Positions 1 through 7,315 of a stretch of DNA of 15,232 bases are shown here, one piece after another. The stretch is from Clostridia bacterium (GTDB lineage: Bacteria; UBA6262; WVXT01; JAUXBS01). A program made the translations under genes and the position numbers. Under the pieces are notes generated by a model. The model was given only the letters and a program-made list of their open reading frames with translations, was not told where the DNA came from and did not search any database. The DNA is taken from NCBI GenBank assembly GCA_030618495.1, contig JAUXDE010000033.1:1-15232 (forward strand), read 5' to 3'. The first letter of the stretch is position 1. Each line of letters opens with the position of its first letter.

Positions 1-70
1 TATGATGTTATTAACGTTGAATGCTTGGTTTATTGGATATCTCATTTTAAACAATAGAGAAATATTGTGA

Positions 71-99
71 TTGAATATTACTAACAATAATGTTAAAAT
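71..99 (+). promoter_or_regulatory. Possible promoter of the TauE/SafE-like gene, with a palindrome in its spacer
   Basis: A sigma-70-like pair is visible: TTGAAT at 71-76 and TAAAAT at 94-99, separated by 17 bp. The start codon at 128 lies about 28 bp downstream of the -10 box. A perfect inverted repeat, TAACA-ATAA-TGTTA (82-95), fills the spacer and touches the -10 box, where a repressor would block polymerase. The surroundings are AT-rich, so chance matches are easy. No known regulator is assigned to the palindrome. Confidence 0.35.
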
Positions 100-127
100 A
101 AGAAAAACAATGAAAGGAACGGTTTAA

Positions 128-490
128 ATGACTACTATTATACTTTATATCGCAGTTGGCCTTACCGCGGGGGTATTAAGCGGATTACTTGGAATCGGAG
201 GGGGTATTGTAATGGTCCCCCTGTTTATTTTTCTTTTTGGCATGTCCGCGCACATGGCGCAGGGGACAACCCTTGCCGTCATGATACCGCCAATAGGGCT
301 CCTGGCTGCCTTGACTTATTATAATCACGGTTACGTGAACTTTAAAATCGCCGCTTTTGTCTGTGTTGGGTTCTTTGTCGGGGGGCTTTTTGGCGCCAAG
401 GTAGCAAATGTCATCCCTGAGGACATGCTTAGGAAAATATTCGGTATTGTTATGCTGGTGTTTTCTATTAAGATGATTATCGGGAAATAG
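128..490 (+). CDS. Half-length TauE/SafE (DUF81) family membrane permease
   Basis: This is a 120-residue, very hydrophobic protein with about four membrane segments. Its N-terminus has the glycine-rich GLLGIGGGIVMVPLFIF stretch typical of TauE/SafE (DUF81) transporters, which move sulfite, sulfoacetate or other small organic anions across the cytoplasmic membrane. Full-size family members have about 250 residues made of two such repeats. This protein has only one and ends cleanly at a TAG, so it is a single-repeat form that would probably need to dimerise. The ATG at 128 follows an AAAGGA Shine-Dalgarno (113-118) at 9 bp. It is the only plus-strand gene here and converges on rex with 10 bp between stop codons, so it is not part of the hydrogenase operon. 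The substrate cannot be told from sequence. Confidence 0.8.
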   Translation: MTTIILYIAVGLTAGVLSGLLGIGGGIVMVPLFIFLFGMSAHMAQGTTLAVMIPPIGLLAALTYYNHGYVNFKIAAFVCVGFFVGGLFGAKVANVIPEDMLRKIFGIVMLVFSIKMIIGK

Positions 491-500
491 AGATACTACA

Positions 501-1136
501 CTACATCTTGTCTCTCGCAAGCAGGTAACTGAGGTTTTCAAGTTTAACCGCAAGGTCAACACTTCTTAATTTTATTTTATCCGGTACGGTCAGCCTGGAC
601 GGGGCAAGGTTCAATATTGCCTTTATTCCTGATTTTATCAGCATGTCAGCGGTTTTCTGGGCAGCAACAAAGGGAACCGCAATTATGGCAATTTTGATTT
701 TTTTCCTTTTTATTACTTCGGGCATGTACCTGGTATCCCTTATTTTTATCCCCTTCCAGCTTTTGCCGATTTTGGATTTATCGTTATCAAATATTACCAC
801 AACCTTAAAACCCAGTTTCTTGAAGCCCTGGTACACCGCAAGCGCCTTGCCGAGGTTGCCTGCGCCTACCAGCGCGACTTCCCATGCCTTATCAAGTCCC
901 AGTATCTTATTAATTGTATCGTATAATTCATCTATCCTGTACCCTACTTTTCTTTGACCAAGCTGGCCCAGGCAGGACAGGTCCCTGCGTACCGTCGCGG
1001 GGCTGAACCGGGTCTCCTTTCCCAGTTCGCTGGATGTAATGCACTGCCTGCGGTTGTCTTCATTCAACAGGTTTTCAAGACAGCGTTTATAGAGTGTCAT
1101 CCTGTCTATTGTCCCCTGCGGGATACTGCCTTTCAT
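501..1136 (-). CDS. rex: Redox-sensing transcriptional repressor Rex
   Basis: Rex represses anaerobic and fermentative genes when NADH is low and leaves DNA when NADH rises. This 211-residue protein has the usual length and order: an N-terminal winged helix (about 1-80, with SSELGK and FSPATVRRDLSCLGQLG as the recognition region), then a Rossmann domain with the dinucleotide motif GAGNLG at 91-96 followed by KALAVYQGF. A C-terminal helix ending LENLSYLLARDK is of the type that swaps between protomers. The ATG at 1136 follows GGGGAG at 8 bp. It is the last gene of the minus-strand operon, 3 bp after the radical SAM gene, so it is probably co-transcribed with the hydrogenase, NfnAB and MetVF genes and may control them. 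I found no convincing Rex operator in the window; the main promoter may lie beyond the right edge. Confidence 0.93.
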   Translation of the reverse strand: MKGSIPQGTIDRMTLYKRCLENLLNEDNRRQCITSSELGKETRFSPATVRRDLSCLGQLGQRKVGYRIDELYDTINKILGLDKAWEVALVGAGNLGKALAVYQGFKKLGFKVVVIFDNDKSKIGKSWKGIKIRDTRYMPEVIKRKKIKIAIIAVPFVAAQKTADMLIKSGIKAILNLAPSRLTVPDKIKLRSVDLAVKLENLSYLLARDKM

Positions 1137-1139
1137 TTC

Positions 1140-1853
1140 CTACACTCCCCTTGTCACGCATTTTTTCGGGTATTTTGATACATAAGCGCAGATTGCCTTC
1201 AATTCTTCCGGGTTGTAGGGCTTTATTTTCATGAACTCGGGGTCAAGGGTTTCCTGGGGCTTGAAGTTCTGCAGGGCGTATTTTTTTGCGCCCTTTATGT
1301 ACCGGGCAATCTTTTCTATGTCTTCCCTGCTGTGAAGAGTGGGCACCACCGTTGTCCTGAACTCATAATCAATTTTTGATTTCATTACGATTTTTATGGA
1401 TTCCTTAACCCTGTCTATTAGTAACTTGTTCTCTATACCCGCAGACTTCTTATAAGGCTCCTCTTCAAGCGGGGCTTTTATGTCTATTGCTATGTAATCA
1501 ATGATATTTTTATCCATCAAACCCTTTAACACACCAGGGAATGCGCCGTTAGTATCAAACTTTATTTTTACCCCTGTCTTTCTTATTTCCCCGATAAAAT
1601 CGGCTAAATCCTCGTACATGCAGGGTTCGCCGCCCGTAAGGCAGACACCGTCTATCCACCCCTTGTTCTTGATTAAATAATCCGTTACCTGTTTAAGCGG
1701 TATGGTTTCATATTTGTCAGGAGTAAGGATGAGGCCGGAGTTCTGGCAGAACGGGCATCTGAAATTGCAGCCCGGGACGTAAAGGGTGGAAACAATCATC
1801 CCGTCCCAGTCAAGCATGGATGTCTGGATAAAACCTTTTATAACTACCTTCAT
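1140..1853 (-). CDS. nrdG: Radical SAM anaerobic ribonucleotide reductase-activating protein (NrdG2-like)
   Basis: This is a radical SAM activase that would generate a glycyl radical on a partner enzyme, classically the class III ribonucleotide reductase NrdD. It has the CX3CX2C [4Fe-4S] motif CNFRCPFC (C29, C33, C36) and a SAM-binding LTGGEP motif. The N-terminus, MKVVIKGFIQTSMLDWDG, is characteristic of the NrdG2 (TIGR02495-type) branch. I place the start at the ATG at 1853, giving 237 residues, one base after the metF TGA (TGA-T-ATG) with CAGGG 7 bp upstream. A longer frame begins with a TTG at 1874 but adds seven residues not expected in the family. No nrdD is in the window, so the target is unproven. 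Its place inside this operon suggests co-expression under anaerobiosis; whether it serves NrdD or another glycyl radical enzyme is open. Confidence 0.85.
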   Translation of the reverse strand: MKVVIKGFIQTSMLDWDGMIVSTLYVPGCNFRCPFCQNSGLILTPDKYETIPLKQVTDYLIKNKGWIDGVCLTGGEPCMYEDLADFIGEIRKTGVKIKFDTNGAFPGVLKGLMDKNIIDYIAIDIKAPLEEEPYKKSAGIENKLLIDRVKESIKIVMKSKIDYEFRTTVVPTLHSREDIEKIARYIKGAKKYALQNFKPQETLDPEFMKIKPYNPEELKAICAYVSKYPKKCVTRGV

Positions 1854-1854
1854 A

Positions 1855-2730
1855 TCAGAGCCCTGCCTGCTCAAGTATAGCGGGAACGTGCTTGTCCCAG
1901 CCGAGTGGCATTATGTGGGCTCCCTGGCACATTGACTTTACCTGGCGTATGATTTGCGCTGATATTTCAATGGATTTTTTTGCCCTGTCTTCCTTGGGCG
2001 TATCGGCCATTTGCTTTATAATTGAATCAGGAACGCTTACTCCCGCGACGTTTGCGTTCATGAACTTCGCCATGCCGGCGGATTTCAGCACCACAATACC
2101 CACCATGACGGGAACGCCTAACTTCTGCGCTTCATTCATGAACTTCTCAAAAACATCCGGGCTGTAAACCGCCTGGGTCTGGAAGAACTGCGCGCCAGCA
2201 TCAATTTTTTTCTTCATCTTTATTAATTGCGGCTCCACGGGGTCGGATTCAGGGGTCACGACGGCGCCGTGGAACAAGTCGGGGGAACCGTCAAGTTCAT
2301 TCCCCTCCATGTCACGGCCGGCGTTTAAATCTGTTATTGCTTTTATCAACTGCACGGAATCAAGGTCAAAAACCGGCATGGAACCCTGGTGGTCGCCAAG
2401 AGAATTATGGTCTCCAGTGAGGCACAGGACATTCTGTATACCGAGTGACCATACTCCCAGCAGGTCCGACTGAAGCGCTATCCTGTTCCTGTCCCTGCAC
2501 ACCAGCTGAAACACCGGTTCCATTCCCTTCTCCACAAGGTGACGGCAGATTGCCTTGGAACTTATCCTCATGACCGCGCTCTGGTTGTCGGTAACATTTA
2601 TCGCGGTTACCCTGTCCTTTATGAGTTCGGCGTCCTCGATGCAGGCCTTGATATTCACTCCTTTCGGGGGGCCGACTTCGCTTGTTACGGCAAACTCCTT
2701 CTTCTTTAATGCTTCTGATAACTTACTCAT
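1855..2730 (-). CDS. metF: 5,10-methylenetetrahydrofolate reductase MetF
   Basis: MetF reduces 5,10-methylene-THF to 5-methyl-THF on FAD. The product feeds methionine synthesis or the methyl branch of the Wood-Ljungdahl pathway. The 291-residue TIM-barrel protein has normal length. The catalytic acidic residue is expected at E18 in TSEVGPP, followed by INVTDNQ (about 44-50), QLVCRDRN (about 75-82) and LTGDH (104-108), which shape the flavin and folate site. The ATG at 2730 overlaps the end of metV by 8 nt and follows a GGAGGAGG tract about 9 bp upstream, so the two are translationally coupled. The pairing with metV marks the acetogen-type enzyme rather than the stand-alone E. coli type. In Moorella the metV-metF pair sits beside hdrCBA-mvhD; here no hdr genes are present and a hydrogenase plus NfnAB take that place. 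Confidence 0.95.
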   Translation of the reverse strand: MSKLSEALKKKEFAVTSEVGPPKGVNIKACIEDAELIKDRVTAINVTDNQSAVMRISSKAICRHLVEKGMEPVFQLVCRDRNRIALQSDLLGVWSLGIQNVLCLTGDHNSLGDHQGSMPVFDLDSVQLIKAITDLNAGRDMEGNELDGSPDLFHGAVVTPESDPVEPQLIKMKKKIDAGAQFFQTQAVYSPDVFEKFMNEAQKLGVPVMVGIVVLKSAGMAKFMNANVAGVSVPDSIIKQMADTPKEDRAKKSIEISAQIIRQVKSMCQGAHIMPLGWDKHVPAILEQAGL

Positions 2731-3412
2731 TTACGATTACCTCCTCCTCAGATTCTATATCATAATATTTACTTCCTCTTGTTTTTTTATCAGGCATCAT
2801 TTTCCTGTAATCCCTTGCCTCCACGAACATGTTAAGTTTTTTAAGTTTCCCGAGTTTCTTAAGCCTTTCATATATGTTGTGCCAGCCGCATTCTCTTTCC
2901 TTGTCAACCTCGCACATGCCTTTCAGCGCGCCCCCGCACGGCCCGTTGAGAAGCCCCTTGGTGCACGCCGTGATAGGACATATGCCCGATGTTAAACCGA
3001 GGAAGCACTTGCCGCATTCCTCGCATCTCTCCGTTGAAGGCCACAGGCCCTGGAAACCGCCCACAAAGACCGAATTATTGGCGGGGCACACCGGTTTTTC
3101 AATCACCGCGCCAACCGCCTGAACGCCTATCCCGCACGAAAGGACGAGTATTGAGTCCGCGTTCTTTATTATATCCATATTCCTGTCTATCCTTATCCGG
3201 TCAAGCATCTTATTGCAGAGGAAATCTATATCGATACATCCCAGAACCTTCTTGCCGGCTTTTTCAAGTTCGCCTTTCATCTTCAGGCAGGCTTCTTTTC
3301 CACCGGTATCGCAGACTTCCGCGCAGCCGTTACAGCCGATTAAAAATATGTTCTTTTCATCATTCAGCAGTTTTAGTATCTCCTTCATCGGTTTTTGTTC
3401 GGTAAGAATCAT
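2723..3412 (-). CDS. metV: MetV, cysteine-rich partner subunit of methylene-THF reductase
   Basis: MetV is the small subunit that accompanies MetF in acetogens and many anaerobes. It contributes metal/Fe-S binding and stabilises the complex. The 229-residue protein starts with CNGCAEVCDTGG (about 27-38) and has further conserved cysteines in VLGCIDIDFLCNKML. Its C-terminal half is the MTHFR_C-type cysteine-rich domain, with CEECGKC, GICPITAC and NGPCGG clusters (roughly 130-170). The last part is charged and probably flexible. The ATG at 3412 has a perfect AAGGAGG (3421-3427) with 8-bp spacing, 15 bp after the protease stop. It overlaps metF by 8 nt. The fit to MetV is clear, but which cysteines bind iron-sulfur or zinc cannot be read from sequence. 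Confidence 0.9.
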   Translation of the reverse strand: MILTEQKPMKEILKLLNDEKNIFLIGCNGCAEVCDTGGKEACLKMKGELEKAGKKVLGCIDIDFLCNKMLDRIRIDRNMDIIKNADSILVLSCGIGVQAVGAVIEKPVCPANNSVFVGGFQGLWPSTERCEECGKCFLGLTSGICPITACTKGLLNGPCGGALKGMCEVDKERECGWHNIYERLKKLGKLKKLNMFVEARDYRKMMPDKKTRGSKYYDIESEEEVIVNE

Positions 3413-3427
3413 ACTATTTTCCTCCTT

Positions 3428-3883
3428 TTACTTTGCTATCTCTTTTATTACCGCATTTACCACGTCCGGTATCTTCCGGGTTAGTTTTTCAGATAAACCC
3501 AGTTCGGGTTTAATAATCTCAGGTTCAATCCCGATAACAATAACGTCTTCGGGACACATCCCCAGTTCCCTTGCCATTGATAGAGTCTCAAGAAGCCCCA
3601 TCTGGTGCAGTGATATTTTTTTATTCTCAAACATATCTTCCGGCTTAAACCTGTAAATCGTTCCGGGAACCCTGCCTGCCCTTACTGCATCAACCACTAT
3701 CAGTTTTCTTACGTTTTTAAAGTACGACATCGTGTCAATAACAGCAGTACCCGCATCCATTACATCAACATTGCCGGGAAGAGTCCTTTTTTCAAGTTCC
3801 TCTGCGACATGAACGCCTATTCCCTCATCCTTCATGAGTATATTGCCTACTCCGAGTATAAGGATGCGCTCAGCACCCTGCAT
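3428..3883 (-). CDS. [NiFe] hydrogenase maturation endopeptidase (HyaD/HybD/HycI family)
   Basis: This protease clips the C-terminal tail of the hydrogenase large subunit once nickel is in place. The 151-residue protein has the family GVGN motif near the N-terminus (11-14). The expected nickel-sensing ligands are E20 (in MKDEGIG), D65 (in VVDAV) and H93 (in SLHQMGL), matching E16/D62/H93 of E. coli HybD. The frame is open back to a TTG at 3889, but the Shine-Dalgarno AGGAG (3890-3894) would touch that codon and lies 6 bp from the ATG at 3883, so the ATG is the start. It overlaps the end of the large-subunit gene by 14 nt, as expected for a dedicated protease, and its likely substrate is the 16-residue tail there. 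Confidence 0.93.
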   Translation of the reverse strand: MQGAERILILGVGNILMKDEGIGVHVAEELEKRTLPGNVDVMDAGTAVIDTMSYFKNVRKLIVVDAVRAGRVPGTIYRFKPEDMFENKKISLHQMGLLETLSMARELGMCPEDVIVIGIEPEIIKPELGLSEKLTRKIPDVVNAVIKEIAK

Positions 3884-5411
3884 CAACAACTCCTATTTCA
3901 TTTCCCTTGTAATCAACGAGGTGCACAGAACATGCAAGGCAGGGGTCAAAGGAACGGACTATCCTTACGATTTCAAAGGGATTATCCTCATCTTTTATTT
4001 TAGTGCCTATTAGCGCCTGTTCTATCGGTCCGGGCTGGTCATTATCATCCTTTGGAGATGCGTTCCATGCCGTCGGCGTAATAACCTGGTACCTGTCTAT
4101 TTTTCCACCCTTTATAGTTATCCAGTGCCCCAGCGCCCCGCGCGGCGCCTCAGTCAGGCCTATTCCCGACGCTTCATCAGGAACATCGCATTGCGTATAC
4201 GAGGGTTCCCCCGGCTTCAGTTGCTGTACCCATTCTATCATTGCATCCACTACGATTTTGGCGTCAATGGCGCGCGCCGCATGCCTGCCGAGTACAGAAA
4301 ACAGCTTGTCGGGGCCTGCCTTGAATTTCTTTAAAACAGAATCAACCAGCGTCTTCACCTTCTCATCACCGCTTACATAATTTACAGCTATCCTTGCCAG
4401 CGGCCCCAGTTCATAAACCTTACCGTCATACCTTGGAGATTTCAGGAAGGAATAAGCCCCCTTCTTGCCGGGTTCGGGAATTGTTTCGCCCTCGGCGGGA
4501 TTCTTATGAGTGGATGCATCCGCATACCATGAGGATTTTACGTCTTCCGTAATCTTTAACGCATCAACGTTCCCTTTCTTCAAATCCGTTGAAACCATGC
4601 CCGGCTTAAACAGCATCTCATTACCCTCTTGCTCAAAACCCCCGTACGCCAGCAGGTTGCCGCAGCCACTGCCAATCGTAAAGTAATCACTGTATACTTC
4701 AGCCGCTTTAAGCACATCGGGAATGTATATATTATCAACAAATTCCTTTATTTCCTTAGCCCTCCACAGGAAGTTAACGATTTTATCAGTCGTTACTTTG
4801 CTCGTAACTCCCCCGGCAATCGTTCCTACATTGTGCGGCATCTTGCCACCGAATATCGCAAGCAGCTCATGCGCCTTCATCCTCATGCCCAGGGCTCTTA
4901 CGTAATGGTCAACCAGTTCTATGTTCTCTTCCTCCTTGAACCGGTAGTCTCCTTCATACCTTGGCACGAACGGGAACAGCTGACCCCGGGCAATGAAGTC
5001 ATTTATTGATTTCAGCGACGGGTCATCCCCTTTATACTTTGCAACGCTCGTAACATCAACGTAATCAAGCGCCGCAAGGTGATAGAAATGCAGTATATGC
5101 GATTGGAGAAAATTGCTTCCCAGAATCAGGTTCCTTATAATCCTTCCGTTGTCAGTGATTTTCCCTCCGATGCCAAAGGCATCGTCAAGGCATAGCGCGG
5201 AAGCTGTTGAGTGGGAAGCCGGGCAGACACCGCATATCCTCTGGGTAAGACGGTTTGCATCTAAAGGATGCCTTCCTTTTAAGATGATTTCAAACCCCCT
5301 GAACAGCGTTCCCGTAGATGAAGCTTCTTTGATTTCGCCATTATCCACCATCACCTCAACCTTCATGTGGCCTTCTATACGCGTAAGGGGATCAACGGTT
5401 ATTTTCTTCAT
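3870..5411 (-). CDS. [NiFe] hydrogenase large (catalytic) subunit, group 1-like
   Basis: This catalytic subunit carries the NiFe(CN)2CO centre that splits or forms H2. The 513-residue precursor has L1, RICGVCPASH, with C60 and C63, and L2, DPCLACSVH, with C491, C494 and H497; these four cysteines bind nickel. Residues 498-513 form the tail removed after H497 by the protease encoded next. The N-terminus (PLTRIEGHMKVEV, TGTLFRGFEIILKGR) resembles group 1 enzymes of about 500-570 residues more than the roughly 430-residue group 3b or 3d subunits. Both L2 cysteines are TGC/TGT codons, so this is not a selenocysteine enzyme. The ATG at 5411 follows the small-subunit stop by 13 bp, with GGAAGGGAGA just upstream. 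The exact subgroup needs a phylogeny; the assignment as a [NiFe] hydrogenase is secure. Confidence 0.95.
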   Translation of the reverse strand: MKKITVDPLTRIEGHMKVEVMVDNGEIKEASSTGTLFRGFEIILKGRHPLDANRLTQRICGVCPASHSTASALCLDDAFGIGGKITDNGRIIRNLILGSNFLQSHILHFYHLAALDYVDVTSVAKYKGDDPSLKSINDFIARGQLFPFVPRYEGDYRFKEEENIELVDHYVRALGMRMKAHELLAIFGGKMPHNVGTIAGGVTSKVTTDKIVNFLWRAKEIKEFVDNIYIPDVLKAAEVYSDYFTIGSGCGNLLAYGGFEQEGNEMLFKPGMVSTDLKKGNVDALKITEDVKSSWYADASTHKNPAEGETIPEPGKKGAYSFLKSPRYDGKVYELGPLARIAVNYVSGDEKVKTLVDSVLKKFKAGPDKLFSVLGRHAARAIDAKIVVDAMIEWVQQLKPGEPSYTQCDVPDEASGIGLTEAPRGALGHWITIKGGKIDRYQVITPTAWNASPKDDNDQPGPIEQALIGTKIKDEDNPFEIVRIVRSFDPCLACSVHLVDYKGNEIGVVDAGC

Positions 5412-5424
5412 ATATTCTCCCTTC

Positions 5425-6267
5425 CTATTCCTTCACCTTTATTTTTTTGTACAGCGGTGAAAACTTATCCGGAAATTCAGGTTCCACGCAGCCATGACAG
5501 GGCGAACCGTTCTTTATGCACCAGTTAATACCACTGTTAAACTGCCTTTCAGGACAGTCCGCGCTGGTATACGGCCCCTTGCATCCAAGTTCATACAAAC
5601 ACCCTTCATCGCCTATTTTCTCCGCAAATTTACCCTTGTCGAAATCCGGCCTCCTCGGACAGTTCTCGTGAATCAGGCCGCCGTAGAACAACTTCGGCCT
5701 TGCAAGGTCATCCACCTCGATGTCCAGGCCGCCAAGCATAATGCTTGCAACGGTACCTACGAACCAGTCAGGGTGGACAGGACATCCCGGGACATTAATA
5801 ACCGGGACTTTAATATTATTATGTTTCAATACATGCATAACACCCTTGCATCCCGTGGGATTCGGCTCGGCAGCCGGTATTCCCCCGAATGCCGCGCATT
5901 GTCCAATGGCAATTACCGCCAGGGCGTCCTTTGCCATGTCCTTGAAAACCTCCAGCAGGGTCTTGTCGCCCAGTTCACAATAAACACCGTTGTCCGCAGT
6001 GGGTATAGCGCCCTCAACTATAAGTATATACTTGCCCGTTAATTCCTTTTTAGTATCAGGCAGGACTTTTAATGCCACCTCGCCGCTTCCCGCCATGATT
6101 GTCGCATGGAACCTCATGCTTACATGTTTTCCCGGAACCACTTCGTCAATCAATACATTTGAGATACTGGGACTGACTGAATTCAGGATAGACACCGAAC
6201 AACCCGTACAGCCTGCGCCCTGAAGCCAAATAACAGGATATTCCGCCGTTTTCGTATCTTTTGCCAT
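5425..6267 (-). CDS. [NiFe] hydrogenase small (electron-transfer) subunit, soluble, no Tat signal
   Basis: The small subunit relays electrons from the NiFe site through three iron-sulfur clusters. In the 280-residue protein the proximal cluster ligands are C20, C23 (GCTGC), C124 (GQCAAFGG) and C162 (PGCP). The distal cluster ligands are H200, C203, C223 and C229. The medial cluster ligands are C238, C257 and C260, plus C250 in the NWC motif. Standard group 1 enzymes have proline at that last place and a [3Fe-4S] cluster; cysteine there suggests [4Fe-4S], as in [NiFeSe] and other hydrogenases. The N-terminus (MAKDTKTAEYPVIWLQG) has no twin-arginine signal and the C-terminus no membrane helix, so the enzyme is cytoplasmic and soluble. 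A perfect AAGGAGG (6274-6280) lies 6 bp before the ATG at 6267. Its electron partner is not fused or anchored; NfnAB is the best local candidate. Confidence 0.95.
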   Translation of the reverse strand: MAKDTKTAEYPVIWLQGAGCTGCSVSILNSVSPSISNVLIDEVVPGKHVSMRFHATIMAGSGEVALKVLPDTKKELTGKYILIVEGAIPTADNGVYCELGDKTLLEVFKDMAKDALAVIAIGQCAAFGGIPAAEPNPTGCKGVMHVLKHNNIKVPVINVPGCPVHPDWFVGTVASIMLGGLDIEVDDLARPKLFYGGLIHENCPRRPDFDKGKFAEKIGDEGCLYELGCKGPYTSADCPERQFNSGINWCIKNGSPCHGCVEPEFPDKFSPLYKKIKVKE

Positions 6268-6280
6268 TTCCTGCCTCCTT

Positions 6281-7315
6281 TTAACATATTCGCGGGAGTT
6301 GTTCTCCCGTTAAAGTATCAACCATCCTCATGCCGCCTATTCTTGTTTTTAACAACACTTTTTTCCTGTGTTCCTTTACAACCTCTCCTATAATCCCCGC
6401 ATTTCTTCCGTCAACCGTCTTTTTCATCGCGTTCAATATTTTTTCCGCATCCTTTTTGGCTACAAACGCAACCAGTTTGCCTTCATTTGCGACGTAAAGC
6501 GGGTCAAAACCAAGCATCTCACACAATCCCCGGGTTTGATTTCTTACAGGTATGTCTTTTTCGCTTATTTCTATGCCCACCCCGGATTTTTCTGCAATCT
6601 CGTTAAGGGAAGTTGCGAGCCCTCCCCTGGTGGGGTCGCGCATTACATGAATATTCTTACTTGCTTTAAGCATTGCCCGGGTCAGTCCATTGAGGGCTGA
6701 ACAGTCGCTTTTAATGACCGTTTTTAAATTGAATTCCTTCCTGGCGGACATTATAGCCATTCCGTGATCGGCAACGGTGCCGCTTATAATTATCCTGTCT
6801 CCTATTTTAGCATTTGCCGAACCGATATCCAAACTCTTTTCTATCACCCCTATCCCCGAAGTGTTTATAAATATCCCGTCCGCGTTTCCTTTCTCAACCA
6901 CCTTGGTATCACCGGTAACGATTTCCACCCCGGCAGCCTTTGCGGTTTTATTCATGGAAACAATTATTTTCCGGAAATCATCCATGGGGAACCCCTCTTC
7001 AATTATGGCTGAAGCTGACAGCCATAAGGGCTTTGCCCCTGTCATTGAAAGGTCGTTAACCGTTCCGCACACCGCCAGCTTCCCTATATCTCCCCCGGGG
7101 AAGAACACCGGGTTTATAACATAAGAATCCGTGGTAAAAGCAAGTTTTTTGCCTTTGTAGTTTATATCAAGGACAGCGCTGTCATCCAGTTTCCTGAGCA
7201 CAGGGCTTGTAAAGGACTTAAGAATATCTTTTATCAACCTGCTGCTTAATTTACCCCCGCTGCCGTGCGCGAGTACTATTTTTTCCTTATTATTTTTCAT
7301 ATTTGAAGGATTCAT
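6281..7315 (-). CDS. hypE: Hydrogenase maturation factor HypE
   Basis: HypE dehydrates the carbamoyl group received from HypF on its C-terminal cysteine to a thiocyanate, the source of the CN ligands of the NiFe site. The 344-residue protein has the PurM/SelD-type ATP-binding fold, with AHGSGGKLSS near the start, LDDSAV, TTDSYVINPVFFPGGDIGKLAV and RDPTRGGLATSLNE. It ends with the diagnostic PRIC, the last residue being the acceptor cysteine. The start at 7315 overlaps nfnB by 26 nt and has a weak AAGAG upstream. A second ATG at 7300 would shorten the protein by five residues and has no better Shine-Dalgarno, so the exact start is uncertain. It is separated from hypD by nfnAB, which ties those genes to the hydrogenase unit. 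Confidence 0.96.
   Translation of the reverse strand: MNPSNMKNNKEKIVLAHGSGGKLSSRLIKDILKSFTSPVLRKLDDSAVLDINYKGKKLAFTTDSYVINPVFFPGGDIGKLAVCGTVNDLSMTGAKPLWLSASAIIEEGFPMDDFRKIIVSMNKTAKAAGVEIVTGDTKVVEKGNADGIFINTSGIGVIEKSLDIGSANAKIGDRIIISGTVADHGMAIMSARKEFNLKTVIKSDCSALNGLTRAMLKASKNIHVMRDPTRGGLATSLNEIAEKSGVGIEISEKDIPVRNQTRGLCEMLGFDPLYVANEGKLVAFVAKKDAEKILNAMKKTVDGRNAGIIGEVVKEHRKKVLLKTRIGGMRMVDTLTGEQLPRIC

Noticed and set aside
65-87. Rex-box-like pair TTGTGA...TAACAA before the permease gene
   Set aside because: The half-sites are in the Rex orientation, but the total span is 23 bp rather than about 18-20 and the inner bases do not match; likely chance in AT-rich DNA.
489-515. Possible bidirectional terminator between the permease and rex genes
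   Set aside because: Only a 5-bp stem (AGAGA/TCTCT) with a 17-nt loop and no T-tract on either side.
1854-1874. Longer radical SAM protein starting at the TTG at 1874
   Set aside because: The ATG at 1853 gives the family-typical N-terminus and a usable ribosome site; the extra seven residues overlap metF and resemble nothing.
3870-5411. [NiFeSe] (selenocysteine) hydrogenase, suggested by the NWC motif of the small subunit
   Set aside because: Both L2 cysteines of the large subunit are encoded by TGC and TGT; there is no in-frame TGA before the final stop.
5494-6042. Plus-strand open frame of 182 codons
   Set aside because: It lies antisense within the well-supported hydrogenase small-subunit gene, has no recognisable motif and no ribosome site.
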